Source of the DNA: Microbacterium sp. LCT-H2 | GTDB taxonomy: Bacteria > Actinomycetota > Actinomycetes > Actinomycetales > Microbacteriaceae | NCBI RefSeq assembly: GCF_001866135.1 | Contig: NZ_MODW01000005.1 | Location: 168,275 to 232,274, forward strand | Direction: 5' to 3' | Length of the DNA: 64,000 nt | Shown here: positions 8,095 to 16,326 of the stretch, piece by piece | Numbering within the stretch: the stretch's first letter is position 1 | How the letters are laid out: each line of letters starts with the position of its first letter | Program-made: the position numbers and the translations under genes | The notes under the pieces: generated by a model | Told to the model about the DNA's origin: nothing | Database searches by the model: none | What the model saw: the letters and a program-made list of their open reading frames with translations, nothing else

Positions 8095-9144
8095 TCAGAC
8101 GACCCCGGCTCGCGTCAGGCGCTCCCGCACCTGGTCGATCGGCACCGCATGCGCGGACCGCCCGTCGGGGCCTACGGTCGTCTCCGCCGCGAGTACGGAG
8201 TTGATCAGCGCCTCCTCGACCGCGTCCATCGTCGCGGCGAAGAGCGGCGAGAGCTCGTCGTCCGCCGCCGGACCGCCGTTCACCTGGTCGTGCACCGAGA
8301 ACGCGATCGCGTAGTCGCCGCTGCCCTGCGCGTAGTCCGCGCCGACACCCCGCATCGCGAACACGGCGCGGTTGGCCACACGGCCGAGCTGCCGTCCGTC
8401 GACGGGGGCGTCCGTCGCGACGACGATCATGCAGGAATTGCCGACGGGCTGTGCCGGAGCGTCGGCGAGGAGCTCCTCCGCGGGCAGCGGGACGCCGGCG
8501 ATCCGCAGCGTGCCGCTGAAGTTCGTCTGCACGAGGACGCCGACCGTGGCCGGCTGCCCCGCGACCTCGACCAGGCGCGAGGCCGTTCCGATACCGCCTT
8601 TGTATCCGAGGGCGACGGTTCCGGCGCCGGCACCGACGCACCCCTCCGCGACCGGACCCGGCGCCGCCGCAGCCAGCGCGGTCGTCACCTGCTCCTCCCC
8701 CACGGCCCGTCGACGGATGTCGGAGAGGAAGCCGTCGTTCGTCTCTCCCACCACCGGATTCAGCGTCGTCGTCCGCGCGTGCATCGGCGTCGCCAACAGA
8801 TGCCCGAGGAGCGCGTCGGCGACGCGGAACACCGACAGTGTCGAGGTCAGCAGGATCGGCGTCTCCAGCGCCCCGAGCTCGCGGAGCTGCGTGGCGCCGA
8901 CGAGCTTGCCGTAGCCGTTGCCGACGGAGAGGTTCGCGGGAAGGCTCCGGCGCTCGGCGGTGAGGGCATCCGGGACGATCGCCGTCACGCCCGTGTGCAG
9001 ACCGTCGCCGTGCAGCGTGGCGTGCCCCACCCGCACACCGGGGACGTCGGTGATCGCGTTCTCCGCGCCGCGCGCGAAGGCTCCGGACGGCACGCCGAGA
9101 TCGGCCAGGCGAGGACGGGAGGCGCGCGACGACGGCGGTGTCAT
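8095..9144 (-). CDS. P1 family peptidase (S58, DmpA-like)
   Basis: 349 residues starting at ATG 9144; upstream in-frame codons to 9252 look like shadow. The sequence fits the DmpA/S58 self-processing N-terminal nucleophile family: 'ITDVPGVRVGHATL' near the N-terminus, 'LPANLSVGNGYGKLVGA', and 'GAGTVALGYKGGIGTASRLV' in the middle. The processing site just before the nucleophile serine is likely in the 'QPVGNSCMIVVATDAP' segment. Known members are aminopeptidases that accept D- or beta-amino acid peptides. It converges with the peptide-transporter operon. Substrate is unproven. Confidence 0.82.
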   Translation of the reverse strand: MTPPSSRASRPRLADLGVPSGAFARGAENAITDVPGVRVGHATLHGDGLHTGVTAIVPDALTAERRSLPANLSVGNGYGKLVGATQLRELGALETPILLTSTLSVFRVADALLGHLLATPMHARTTTLNPVVGETNDGFLSDIRRRAVGEEQVTTALAAAAPGPVAEGCVGAGAGTVALGYKGGIGTASRLVEVAGQPATVGVLVQTNFSGTLRIAGVPLPAEELLADAPAQPVGNSCMIVVATDAPVDGRQLGRVANRAVFAMRGVGADYAQGSGDYAIAFSVHDQVNGGPAADDELSPLFAATMDAVEEALINSVLAAETTVGPDGRSAHAVPIDQVRERLTRAGVV

Positions 9145-9230
9145 ACTCCGATCCTTCCAGCGTCGGAGGAACCGACCGCAGCGCCGCGCCGGAGGCTCCG
9201 CCGGGTCGAGCGCCCCGCCCGTGCGCTCGA

Positions 9231-9236
9231 TAGACT
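9231..9236 (+). promoter_or_regulatory. candidate -10 element of valS (TAGACT)
   Basis: TAGACT fits the actinobacterial TAnnnT -10 consensus and lies 65 nt before the valS ATG, in the 157-bp gap between divergent genes. No convincing -35 is visible, and I saw no T-box-like leader. Confidence 0.35.
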
Positions 9237-9301
9237 GGGCGGCACCACCCACACTCAGGCACGCTCACACAGTGCCGCATACATCGCTCGAGGAGACCTC
9301 C

Positions 9302-11896
9302 ATGTCCGCCATTCCCGACAAGCCCGCACTCGAAGGTCTCGAAGCGAAGTGGGACGCCGCCTGGGCGGAGCAGGGCACATACCTGTTCGACCGTCTGCGC
9401 GCCGCCGAGCTCGGTCGTGAGGGCGTCTACTCGATCGACACCCCGCCGCCCACCGCCTCGGGCAGCCTCCACATCGGTCACGTGTTCTCCTACACGCACA
9501 CCGACGTCAAGGCCCGGTACGAGCGCATGCGCGGCAAGACCGTGTTCTACCCGATGGGCTGGGACGACAACGGTCTGCCCACCGAGCGCCGCGTGCAGAA
9601 CTACTACGGCGTCCGCTGCGACCCGTCGCTCCCCTACGACGCCGACTTCACCCCGCCTTTCGAGGGCGGCGACAACAAGTCGAGCCGGGCTGCCGACCAG
9701 CAGCCCATCAGCCGCCGCAACTTCATCGAGCTGTGCGAGCGCCTCACGATCGAGGACGAGAAGCAGTTCGAGGCGCTGTTCCGTCAGCTCGGGCTGAGCG
9801 TGGACTGGACGCAGACCTACCGCACCATCTCCGACGACACGATCCGGCAGAGCCAGCTCGCCTTCCTCCGCAACATCGAGCGCGGCGAGGCGTACCAGGC
9901 CCTCGCGCCGACGCTGTGGGACATCGACTTCCGCTCCGCGATCGCGCAGGCCGAGCTCGAGGACCGCGACCAGCAGGCCGCGTACCACACAATCGAATTC
10001 CCCTTCGCGGACGGCTCCGGCTCGATCGCGATCGACACCACGCGCCCGGAGCTCCTCCCCGCGTGCATCGCGATCGTGACCCACCCCGAGGGGCCGCACA
10101 AGCACCTCATCGGCACCACGGTGCGCACGCCCTATTTCGGCGCCGAGATCGAGATCCACGGCCACCACCTCGCCCAGCCCGACAAGGGCACCGGCGCCGC
10201 GATGGTCTGCACCTTCGGCGACGTGACCGACATCATCTGGTGGCGCGAGCTGCGCACCACCGCCGGCGAGTCCCTGCCGAACATGACGACGATCGGCCTC
10301 GACGGCCGCTTCCTGCCCGAGGCCCCGTCGATCGTGGCCGACGCCGACGCGCGCGCCTGGTACGCGGAGAACGTGGCAGGCAAGACCGTCTTCAGCGCCC
10401 GCAAGGCGATCGTGGAGAAGCTGCAGGAGACCGGCGACATGACCGCCGTCGGCAAGCCCTTCCAGCACGCCGTGAAGTTCTTCGAGAAGGGCGACCGCCC
10501 GCTCGAGATCGTCTCGACCCGGCAGTGGTACATCCGCAACGGCGCCCGCGACGGCGAGCTGCGCGATCAGCTCCTCGCGCACGGTACCGAGCTGGCGTGG
10601 CACCCCGACTTCATGCGGGTCCGCTATGAGAACTGGGTCGGCGGCCTCACCGGCGACTGGCTCGTGTCCCGGCAGCGATTCTTCGGCGTGCCGATCCCGC
10701 TCTGGTACGCGCTGGACGAGAACGGGGAGCGCGACTACGACCGGGTGCTCACCCCGGATGCGGCCGCGCTGCCCATCGACCCGACCACGGATGTCCCGGC
10801 CGGCTACACCGAGGACCAGCGCGGGGTGCCGGGCGGGTTCGACGCCGAGGCCGACATCCTCGACACATGGGCGACGTCGTCGCTGACCCCGCAGCTCGCG
10901 GGCGGCTGGCAGCGCGACGAGGAGCTGTGGCAGCTCACCGCTCCGTTCGACCTGCGCCCGCAGGGACAGGACATCATCCGCACCTGGCTCTTCTCGACCA
11001 TGCTGCGTTCCACGCTCGAAGACGGCCGCGCCCCGTGGAAGAACGCCGCCATCTCCGGCTTCATCGTCGACCCCGACCGCAAGAAGATGTCGAAGTCGAA
11101 GGGCAACGTGGTCACCCCGGCCGACGTGCTCGACGCCCACGGCTCGGACGCGGTGCGGTACTGGGCGGCGTCGAGCCGCCTCGGCATGGACGCGGCCTTC
11201 GACCCGCAGAATCCGACGCAGGTGAAGATCGGCCGGCGTCTGGCGATCAAGGTGCTCAACGCCGCCAAGTTCGTGCTGTCGTTCCCGGTGCCCGCGGGCG
11301 CTCAGGTGACGCACGCGCTCGACGCGTCGATGCTCACGGCGCTCGACGGCGTGGTGGCCGAGGCCACCGCGGCCTTCGACCGGTATGACGCGGCCCGGGC
11401 GCTGGAGCTGACCGAGGCGTTCTTCTGGACGTTCTGCGATGACTACCTGGAGCTCGTGAAGGAGCGCGCCTACAACCAGAACGACGTGGGTCAGGCTTCG
11501 GCCGCCCTCGCGCTGCGTCTGGCCCTGTCCACGCTGCTCCGCCTGCTCGCACCGGTGCTCTCCTTCGCCACGGAGGAGGCCTGGTCGTGGTTCGAGGAGG
11601 GCTCCGTGCACACCGCTGCCTGGCCCGAGAAGCTCGGCATCGAGGGCGACCCGGCCGTGCTGGCCGCCGCGAGCGAGGCGCTCATCGGCATCCGGCGCGC
11701 GAAGACCGAGGCGAAGGCATCGCAGAAGACCCCGGTCTCCCGTGCCGCCATCGCCGCTCCCGCAGCGAAGGTCGAGGCCCTGCGCGCCGCCGCGGACGAC
11801 CTCCGCGCGGTCGGCCGCATCGCCGAGCTCGAGATCACCGAGGCGGAGGAGTTCGCGGTCACCGCGATCGAGCTCGCCCCGGTCGAGGCCTCCTGA
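9302..11896 (+). CDS. valS: valine--tRNA ligase
   Basis: 864 residues. This class I aminoacyl-tRNA synthetase charges tRNA-Val in the cytosol. The ATP-binding HIGH motif is at 57-60 ('SGSLHIGH') and KMSKS at 595-599 ('DRKKMSKSKGN'). The stretch 'FYPMGWDDNGLPTERRVQNYYG' lies near residue 80, and 'ILDTWATSSLTPQL' precedes KMSKS, both as in valyl enzymes. The N-terminus 'PDKPALEGLEAKWDAAW' is typical of the short actinobacterial form; the long C-terminal coiled-coil of some ValRS is reduced. The ATG has GAGGAGACC upstream. The stop shares one base with the start of a small downstream gene. Confidence 0.95.
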   Translation: MSAIPDKPALEGLEAKWDAAWAEQGTYLFDRLRAAELGREGVYSIDTPPPTASGSLHIGHVFSYTHTDVKARYERMRGKTVFYPMGWDDNGLPTERRVQNYYGVRCDPSLPYDADFTPPFEGGDNKSSRAADQQPISRRNFIELCERLTIEDEKQFEALFRQLGLSVDWTQTYRTISDDTIRQSQLAFLRNIERGEAYQALAPTLWDIDFRSAIAQAELEDRDQQAAYHTIEFPFADGSGSIAIDTTRPELLPACIAIVTHPEGPHKHLIGTTVRTPYFGAEIEIHGHHLAQPDKGTGAAMVCTFGDVTDIIWWRELRTTAGESLPNMTTIGLDGRFLPEAPSIVADADARAWYAENVAGKTVFSARKAIVEKLQETGDMTAVGKPFQHAVKFFEKGDRPLEIVSTRQWYIRNGARDGELRDQLLAHGTELAWHPDFMRVRYENWVGGLTGDWLVSRQRFFGVPIPLWYALDENGERDYDRVLTPDAAALPIDPTTDVPAGYTEDQRGVPGGFDAEADILDTWATSSLTPQLAGGWQRDEELWQLTAPFDLRPQGQDIIRTWLFSTMLRSTLEDGRAPWKNAAISGFIVDPDRKKMSKSKGNVVTPADVLDAHGSDAVRYWAASSRLGMDAAFDPQNPTQVKIGRRLAIKVLNAAKFVLSFPVPAGAQVTHALDASMLTALDGVVAEATAAFDRYDAARALELTEAFFWTFCDDYLELVKERAYNQNDVGQASAALALRLALSTLLRLLAPVLSFATEEAWSWFEEGSVHTAAWPEKLGIEGDPAVLAAASEALIGIRRAKTEAKASQKTPVSRAAIAAPAAKVEALRAAADDLRAVGRIAELEITEAEEFAVTAIELAPVEAS

Positions 11897-12105
11897 TGCA
11901 GCTCGGCACGCGCTGGGCGACGGGTGCTCAGCCGCCCGCGTCGGTCCCCGAGGCGCTGCGTCCCGCGATCGCCGAGGTCGAGTCCCGGGGCCTTACCGGC
12001 CACTGGACCCTCACCTGGCTGGAGGGCCGCGCGATCGCCGAGCTCGATGCCGGCTGGGAGGTCCTCCAGACCCCCTCCGGCGAGGTCATCGCCCGCCCCT
12101 TCTGA
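11896..12105 (+). CDS. small hypothetical protein coupled to valS
   Basis: 69 residues; start ATG overlaps the valS TGA by one base (TGATG), so translation is probably coupled. The sequence contains 'GHWTLTWLEGRAIAELDAGW' and looks like a compact soluble mixed alpha/beta protein with no signal peptide, cysteine or recognised motif. I do not recognise a family. The longer in-frame reading starting inside valS is only a shadow. The repeat at 12109-12186 begins 3 nt after the stop and probably terminates it. Confidence 0.6.
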   Translation: MQLGTRWATGAQPPASVPEALRPAIAEVESRGLTGHWTLTWLEGRAIAELDAGWEVLQTPSGEVIARPF

Positions 12106-12108
12106 TCG

Positions 12109-12186
12109 CGAGACCCCGCTTCATCGTCGAGACCCCCTCCTTCCCGCGAAGAAAAGAGGGGGTCTCGATGCGTACCCGGGGTCTCG
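12109..12186. repeat. symmetric four-copy repeat (two direct plus two inverted CGAGACCCC) between convergent genes
   Basis: CGAGACCCC occurs at 12109-12117 and 12128-12136, and its complement GGGGTCTCG at 12159-12167 and 12178-12186. The step within each half is 19 nt. The inner pair extends to a 13-bp stem (12127-12139 with 12156-12168), with a small CTTC/GAAG hairpin (12040-type loop at 12140-12151) inside its loop. Position between two convergent stops suggests a bidirectional terminator. The nested symmetry is more elaborate than termination needs and resembles dispersed palindromic repeats. Confidence 0.65.
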
Positions 12187-12188
12187 GG

Positions 12189-12407
12189 TCAGCGACGCGG
12201 GGCTCCGAGCTGCGCGAGGAGATGATCCACGGCGTGCGGGTCGTGACGGCGGGCCTGCTGTTCGCGGAGGAGATCGAGGGCGAGGGTCCGCCGCTGTGCG
12301 CGACGCTCGATCCGGTGTTCGACCGCGGCGGTGACCTGGTCTGCGAGGCGCAGCAGGCCACGCTCCGTCCGTGTGGGACTGACGAGGTGCAGGGTCGCGG
12401 CGGTCAT
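12189..12407 (-). CDS. small basic hypothetical protein, partner of ArsR-like regulator
   Basis: 72 residues, rich in Arg and predicted mostly helical ('ERRAQRRTLALDLLREQQAR'). The start ATG (12405-12407) overlaps the regulator's TGA (ATGA), so the two form an operon. No known domain is recognised and no signal peptide or membrane helix is present. The coupling suggests a function tied to the regulator or its target. Confidence 0.6.
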   Translation of the reverse strand: MTAATLHLVSPTRTERGLLRLADQVTAAVEHRIERRAQRRTLALDLLREQQARRHDPHAVDHLLAQLGAPRR

Positions 12408-13027
12408 GATGCCTCCGTCGTCTCGCCCGCATCGGCGGTGCTCGCCCGCGGCGATGTCGGCAGATCGAACAGCTCGGCCCGCACGGAGACCCGCCGGACA
12501 TCGGGCCCGGTCTGACCTCGATAGCGTTCGATGGCCTGTTCGATGAGGTCCTCCATCTCCTGCCGCAGCGCCATGGCCTGCGCCGGCGTGACGTCGAGGT
12601 GTGTCGTGACGGTGATGCCCACGTCCCGCCACCCCTCGGGGACCTCGGACTCCGGGCGGTTGAGGTACTGCATCAGCGTCTCGTGCCGGAGCCGGAAGAA
12701 CTCCGACGTCACGATCTGCGCCGCGGCACGGTTGGCCGGCGACATCTGCTCGTCCGGGCCCGGCAGGTCGATGCGTCCCTTCGGACGCTCCCACCATCGC
12801 TCCCGTGTCGTGCCCCGGCCTTCCACCTCGCGGATGAGGTCGTGGGCCGCGAGAGCGCGGAGGTGATAGCTGGTGGATCCCGAGGTCTCCCCCACGAGGG
12901 CCGCGAGAGAGCTGGCCGTCTGAGGACCGCGAGAGGCGAGCAGATCGAAGATCTTGACCCGCAGCGGATGCGCGAGCGCTTTGAGCGCCCTCGCATCCAG
13001 CGTCCGTACCTGCGTCTCGTTCGTCAT
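12404..13027 (-). CDS. ArsR/winged-helix transcriptional regulator
   Basis: 207 residues from ATG 13027. The N-terminal winged helix is clear: 'LDARALKALAHPLRVKIFDL' followed by 'SLAALVGETSGSTSYHLRAL', as in ArsR-like regulators. The longer C-terminal half (about residues 90-207) is unassigned and may dimerise or bind an effector. There are no metal-binding cysteines. ATG 13027 is preferred over in-frame codons to 13063 because a TATCTT -10 ends 7 nt before it, no ribosome site is visible, and the operator would otherwise lie inside the coding region. This predicts a leaderless, autoregulated transcript. Confidence 0.85.
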   Translation of the reverse strand: MTNETQVRTLDARALKALAHPLRVKIFDLLASRGPQTASSLAALVGETSGSTSYHLRALAAHDLIREVEGRGTTRERWWERPKGRIDLPGPDEQMSPANRAAAQIVTSEFFRLRHETLMQYLNRPESEVPEGWRDVGITVTTHLDVTPAQAMALRQEMEDLIEQAIERYRGQTGPDVRRVSVRAELFDLPTSPRASTADAGETTEAS

Positions 13028-13029
13028 GA

Positions 13030-13077
13030 ATGCAAAGATACGCTTGCAAACACTTCTTTGCAAGCATTTCTTTGCAT
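13030..13077 (-). promoter_or_regulatory. operator and leaderless promoter of the ArsR-like regulator
   Basis: Two 21-nt arms (13030-13050 and 13057-13077) are inverted repeats with 19 of 21 matches around a 6-nt centre; the core is CTTGCAAA-CACTTC-TTTGCAAG. Four TTTGCA/TGCAAA half-sites are present. On the minus strand TTGCAA, 17 nt and TATCTT form a good promoter within the palindrome, ending 7 nt before the ATG. Repressor binding would block the promoter. Confidence 0.7.
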
Positions 13078-13081
13078 CTGG

Positions 13082-14260
13082 TCAGCTCACTGTATCCCGC
13101 GCCGCGACAAAGGCCGCCACACAGCGCTCCACCTGGTCGGGGGTGTGCGCGGCGGAGAGCTGCACCCGGATACGCGCCTTGCCCCGCGGCACGACCGGGA
13201 AGCTGAACGCCGTCACGTAGACACCCTGATCCTGCATCGCCGCGGCGATCCGGGCGGTGAGGGCGGCATCGCCGAACATGACCGGCACGATCGGGTGCTC
13301 GCCCGGAAGCAGGTCGAACCCTTCCTCCGCCATCCGGGCACGGAACAGGGCCGCGTTGTCCCGCAGCCGCGCCCGAAGGTCGGCCGATCCCTCGACCAGG
13401 TCGAGCGCGGTCAGCGTTCCGGCCACGATGGCCGGAGCGAGGGTGTTCGAGAACAGGTACGGACGGGAGCGCTGACGCAGCAGCGCGACGATCTCGGCGT
13501 GCGAGGCGACGTACCCGCCGGAGGCGCCGCCCAGCGCCTTGCCGAACGTGCCGGTGTAGATGTCCACGCGATCCGCGACGCCGCACAGCTCCGGCGTTCC
13601 GCGTCCGTTGTCGCCGACGAAGCCGACCGCGTGCGAGTCGTCCACGAAGACGAGGGCGTCGTAGCGCTCCGCAAGGTCGCAGATCTCGGCCAACGGGGCG
13701 ATGTAGCCGTCCATCGAGAAGACGCCGTCGGTCACGATCACGCGGAAGCGGGCATCGGCGGCCGCCCGCAGCTGCTCCTCCAGGTCCGCCATGTCGCGAT
13801 TGCGGTAGCGGAGCCGGCGTGCCTTCGACAGCCGGATCCCGTCGATGATGGACGCGTGGTTCAACTCGTCCGAGATGATCGCGTCCTCGGCGGAGAACAG
13901 CGTCTCGAAGACACCGCCGTTCGCGTCGAAGCAGGAGGAGTAGAGGATCGCGTCATCGGTGCCGAGGAAGTCCGCGAGCCGACGCTCGAGTTCGAGGTGC
14001 TGCTCCTGCGTACCGCAGATGAAGCGGACGCTCGCGAGCCCATACCCCCACTCGTCGAGCGCCGTGCGCGCCGCAGCGAGGATCCGGGGGTCGTCGGCCA
14101 GCCCCAGGTAGTTGTTGGCGCAGAAGTTGAGCACCTCGACGCCATCGGCCGTGATCTCCGCCCGCTGCGGGCCGCGGATGCCGCGCTCGTGCTTGGTGAG
14201 CCCGGCCTCCTCGATCCCTGCCAGCTCCTGCGCCACATGGTCTTTGAAGGTCGCGTACAT
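13082..14260 (-). CDS. kbl: glycine C-acetyltransferase (2-amino-3-ketobutyrate CoA ligase)
   Basis: 392 residues, PLP-dependent alpha-oxoamine synthase family. It cleaves 2-amino-3-oxobutyrate with CoA to glycine and acetyl-CoA, the second step of threonine catabolism. Visible features: '[14 protein letters not shown]' (45-58), '[16 protein letters not shown]' (83-98), '[17 protein letters not shown]' (205-221), and the Schiff-base lysine Lys241 in '[13 protein letters not shown]'. The ATG (14258-14260) overlaps the tdh stop (ATGA), giving a coupled tdh-kbl operon. Confidence 0.94.
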   Translation of the reverse strand: MYATFKDHVAQELAGIEEAGLTKHERGIRGPQRAEITADGVEVLNFCANNYLGLADDPRILAAARTALDEWGYGLASVRFICGTQEQHLELERRLADFLGTDDAILYSSCFDANGGVFETLFSAEDAIISDELNHASIIDGIRLSKARRLRYRNRDMADLEEQLRAAADARFRVIVTDGVFSMDGYIAPLAEICDLAERYDALVFVDDSHAVGFVGDNGRGTPELCGVADRVDIYTGTFGKALGGASGGYVASHAEIVALLRQRSRPYLFSNTLAPAIVAGTLTALDLVEGSADLRARLRDNAALFRARMAEEGFDLLPGEHPIVPVMFGDAALTARIAAAMQDQGVYVTAFSFPVVPRGKARIRVQLSAAHTPDQVERCVAAFVAARDTVS

Positions 14261-15303
14261 CACAGCTCCGTCCAGTCGAGGATGATCTTGCCCGTGCCGG
14301 CGGACTCCGCCGCCGCGAATCCGCGCTCCCAGTCGCGCGCCGGTACGACCTCGGCGATCACCCGGGCGATCGCTTCGCGCAACGTCGCACTCGTCTGCAG
14401 CATCGCCCCCATGGCGTTCCAGGTCTCGAACATCTCCCGGCCGTAGATCCCGGTGATCGTGAGCATGTGCGTGACGAGCTTGCCCCAGTCGATGTCGAAC
14501 CCGGTCGACGGCAGCCCGAGCATGGCGATGCGTCCGCCGTGGTTCATGTTGTCGATCATCGCCGGGAGCGCCGATGCCGCGCCGGACATCTCGAAGCCGA
14601 TGTCGAACCCCTCGCGCATCCCGAGCGCCCGCTGCGCGTCGCGGATCTCCTGGCGGGAGACGTCGACGACCTCGTCGGCTCCCATCCCTCGTGCCATCTC
14701 CAGCCGCGGCGCGCTCACGTCGGTCCCGACGATGAAGCGGGCGCCCGCATGCCGGGCGACGGCGATCGCCATCAGGCCGATCGGCCCGCACCCGGTGACG
14801 AGCACGTCCTCGCCGACGAGGGGGAAGCGGAGGGCGGTGTGCACGGCGTTGCCGAGCGGGTCGAAGATCGCGCCGAGCTCCGGGGCGACCTCGGAATGGT
14901 GGACCCACACGTTCGTCGCCGGAAGCGAGAGGTACTCGGCGAAGGCGCCGTCGCGCTGCAGCCCGAGTCCGATCGTGCGGATGCACATCTGCCGGCGTCC
15001 GGCACGGCAGTTCCGGCATGTGCCGCAGACGATGTGCCCCTCGCCGGACACCCGGTCGCCGACGGCGATGTCGTGGACGAGCGGCCCGACCTCGACGACT
15101 TCCCCGTAGAACTCGTGTCCCGGGATGAGGGGCGCGGCGATCGCGGAGGCCGCCCAGTCGTCCCAGCGACGGATGTGCAGATCGGTACCGCAGATGCCGG
15201 TGCGGAGGACACGGATGACGACCTCTCCGGGACCCGCGACGGGGTCGGGACGCTCCACGAGCGCGAGGCCCGCGCCGGGTTCCTCCTTGAACAGAGCTCT
15301 CAT
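14260..15303 (-). CDS. tdh: L-threonine 3-dehydrogenase
   Basis: 347 residues, zinc-dependent medium-chain dehydrogenase that oxidises threonine to 2-amino-3-oxobutyrate with NAD. Catalytic zinc ligands are Cys38 (ICGTD), His63 and Glu64 (PGHEFYG); structural zinc cysteines are 93, 96, 99 and 107. The nucleotide-binding motif is '[19 protein letters not shown]'. Pairing with kbl supports threonine rather than sorbitol as the substrate. It is transcribed away from the LysR gene at 15385, which is the obvious candidate regulator. Confidence 0.93.
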   Translation of the reverse strand: MRALFKEEPGAGLALVERPDPVAGPGEVVIRVLRTGICGTDLHIRRWDDWAASAIAAPLIPGHEFYGEVVEVGPLVHDIAVGDRVSGEGHIVCGTCRNCRAGRRQMCIRTIGLGLQRDGAFAEYLSLPATNVWVHHSEVAPELGAIFDPLGNAVHTALRFPLVGEDVLVTGCGPIGLMAIAVARHAGARFIVGTDVSAPRLEMARGMGADEVVDVSRQEIRDAQRALGMREGFDIGFEMSGAASALPAMIDNMNHGGRIAMLGLPSTGFDIDWGKLVTHMLTITGIYGREMFETWNAMGAMLQTSATLREAIARVIAEVVPARDWERGFAAAESAGTGKIILDWTEL

Positions 15304-15331
15304 ACTCTGATCTCATCGCATCCATTGCTGT

Positions 15332-15359
15332 AGAACAATCGTCATCTTCTGCATTGTCT
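15332..15359. promoter_or_regulatory. candidate LysR-type binding sites between tdh and lysR-family gene
   Basis: The 81-bp divergent region contains ATTG-N8-CAAT (15333-15348) and ACAAT-N13-ATTGT (15344-15358 region), interlocking inverted repeats of the AT-rich type bound by LysR regulators, in otherwise GC-rich DNA. The positions fit joint control of tdh-kbl and the regulator. Exact borders are approximate. Confidence 0.4.
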
Positions 15360-15372
15360 CTATAGCGCCGTC

Positions 15373-15378
15373 TAAACT
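15373..15378 (+). promoter_or_regulatory. -10 element TAAACT of the LysR gene (leaderless start)
   Basis: TAAACT matches TAnnnT and ends 6 nt before the GTG start, which places transcription start at or next to the first codon. Confidence 0.45.
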
Positions 15379-15384
15379 ATAGGA

Positions 15385-16317
15385 GTGGAACTCCATCAGC
15401 TCCAGATCCTCCGCGAGCTTGGAGCCTTGGGCAGCGCGACCGCCGTCGCCGAAGCGCTCCGGGTCACCCCCTCCGCGGTCTCGCAGCAGCTCGCCGCGCT
15501 GCAGCGCTCCTTCCCGGCCCCGCTCACCCGTCGCCAGGGGCGCACCCTCGTGCTGACCGCCGCCGGCGAGGTACTGGCAGCAGCCGGAGCCGAGGCCATC
15601 GATGCGATGGCGGCGGCGCGCCACGCCCTGGACGACTTCGAGGGCGCGGCGACGGGAGAGGTCAGCGTCAGCGGCTTCCACAGCGTCGGTCAAGCGCTCT
15701 TCGGCCCGCTCGTCCGCGAGCTGTCCGGGAAGGAGCACGCGCCGACCGTCCGCCTCACGGACGAGGACGTCGCGCAGAGCGAGTTCCCCGGCCTCACCGC
15801 GCGGTACGACCTCGTCCTCGCTCACCGGATGGAGCACTCCGCCCCGTGGCCGAAAGACGGCATCCGCACCGTCGGTCTCATCCGGGAACCCCTGGACGTC
15901 GCCGTCGCCACCGACCACCCTCTCGCCGATCGCCGCACTCTCTCACCGGACGATATCGCCGACGAGCAGTGGGTGACGAGCCGCGTCGGCTACTCCCCGG
16001 ACGACGTGCTCCGCGCGGTCGCCGCCGTCGCCCGCCGCCCGGTCGAGGTCCGGCACCGCATCAACGACTACGGTGCGGTGTCGGCGGTGGTCGCCGCCGG
16101 GGGCGTCGTGGGGATGCTCCCCCGGTTCACCTCGCGCAGCGTCGACGATCGCGACATCGTACGCATCCCGCTCCGAGGCGTGAGCACGCACCGCATGATC
16201 GACGTCCTCGCGCGCCCGGAGAACCTGCGCCGCCGCTCCGTTCGGGTCGTCGTGGACGCCCTGCGAGAGGTGATGACCCGTCTGAGCGCGGAGCGTTCCG
16301 GGGACGGCGATGGCTAG
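15385..16317 (+). CDS. LysR family transcriptional regulator
   Basis: 310 residues. The N-terminal LysR helix-turn-helix is 'SATAVAEALRVTPSAVSQQL' (about 17-36), followed by the linker helix and a periplasmic-binding-protein-like effector domain ('PLDVAVATDHPLADRRTLSP' near 172-191). It lies divergently from tdh-kbl, so control of threonine catabolism is the first guess. The start is GTG 15385: TAAACT (15373-15378) ends 6 nt before it, and the AGGA directly abutting GTG is too close to be a ribosome site, so the mRNA is probably leaderless. Confidence 0.87.
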   Translation: MELHQLQILRELGALGSATAVAEALRVTPSAVSQQLAALQRSFPAPLTRRQGRTLVLTAAGEVLAAAGAEAIDAMAAARHALDDFEGAATGEVSVSGFHSVGQALFGPLVRELSGKEHAPTVRLTDEDVAQSEFPGLTARYDLVLAHRMEHSAPWPKDGIRTVGLIREPLDVAVATDHPLADRRTLSPDDIADEQWVTSRVGYSPDDVLRAVAAVARRPVEVRHRINDYGAVSAVVAAGGVVGMLPRFTSRSVDDRDIVRIPLRGVSTHRMIDVLARPENLRRRSVRVVVDALREVMTRLSAERSGDGDG

Positions 16318-16326
16318 GCTCGGAGG

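Noticed and set aside
9145..9301. T-box riboswitch in front of valS
   Set aside because: The 157-bp gap shows no specifier stem or conserved T-box sequence.
8006..11611. 1201-codon open frame on the minus strand across valS and beyond
   Set aside because: It is antisense to valS, whose frame carries clear HIGH and KMSKS motifs; the long open frame is a by-product of GC-rich third positions and its translation is low-complexity.
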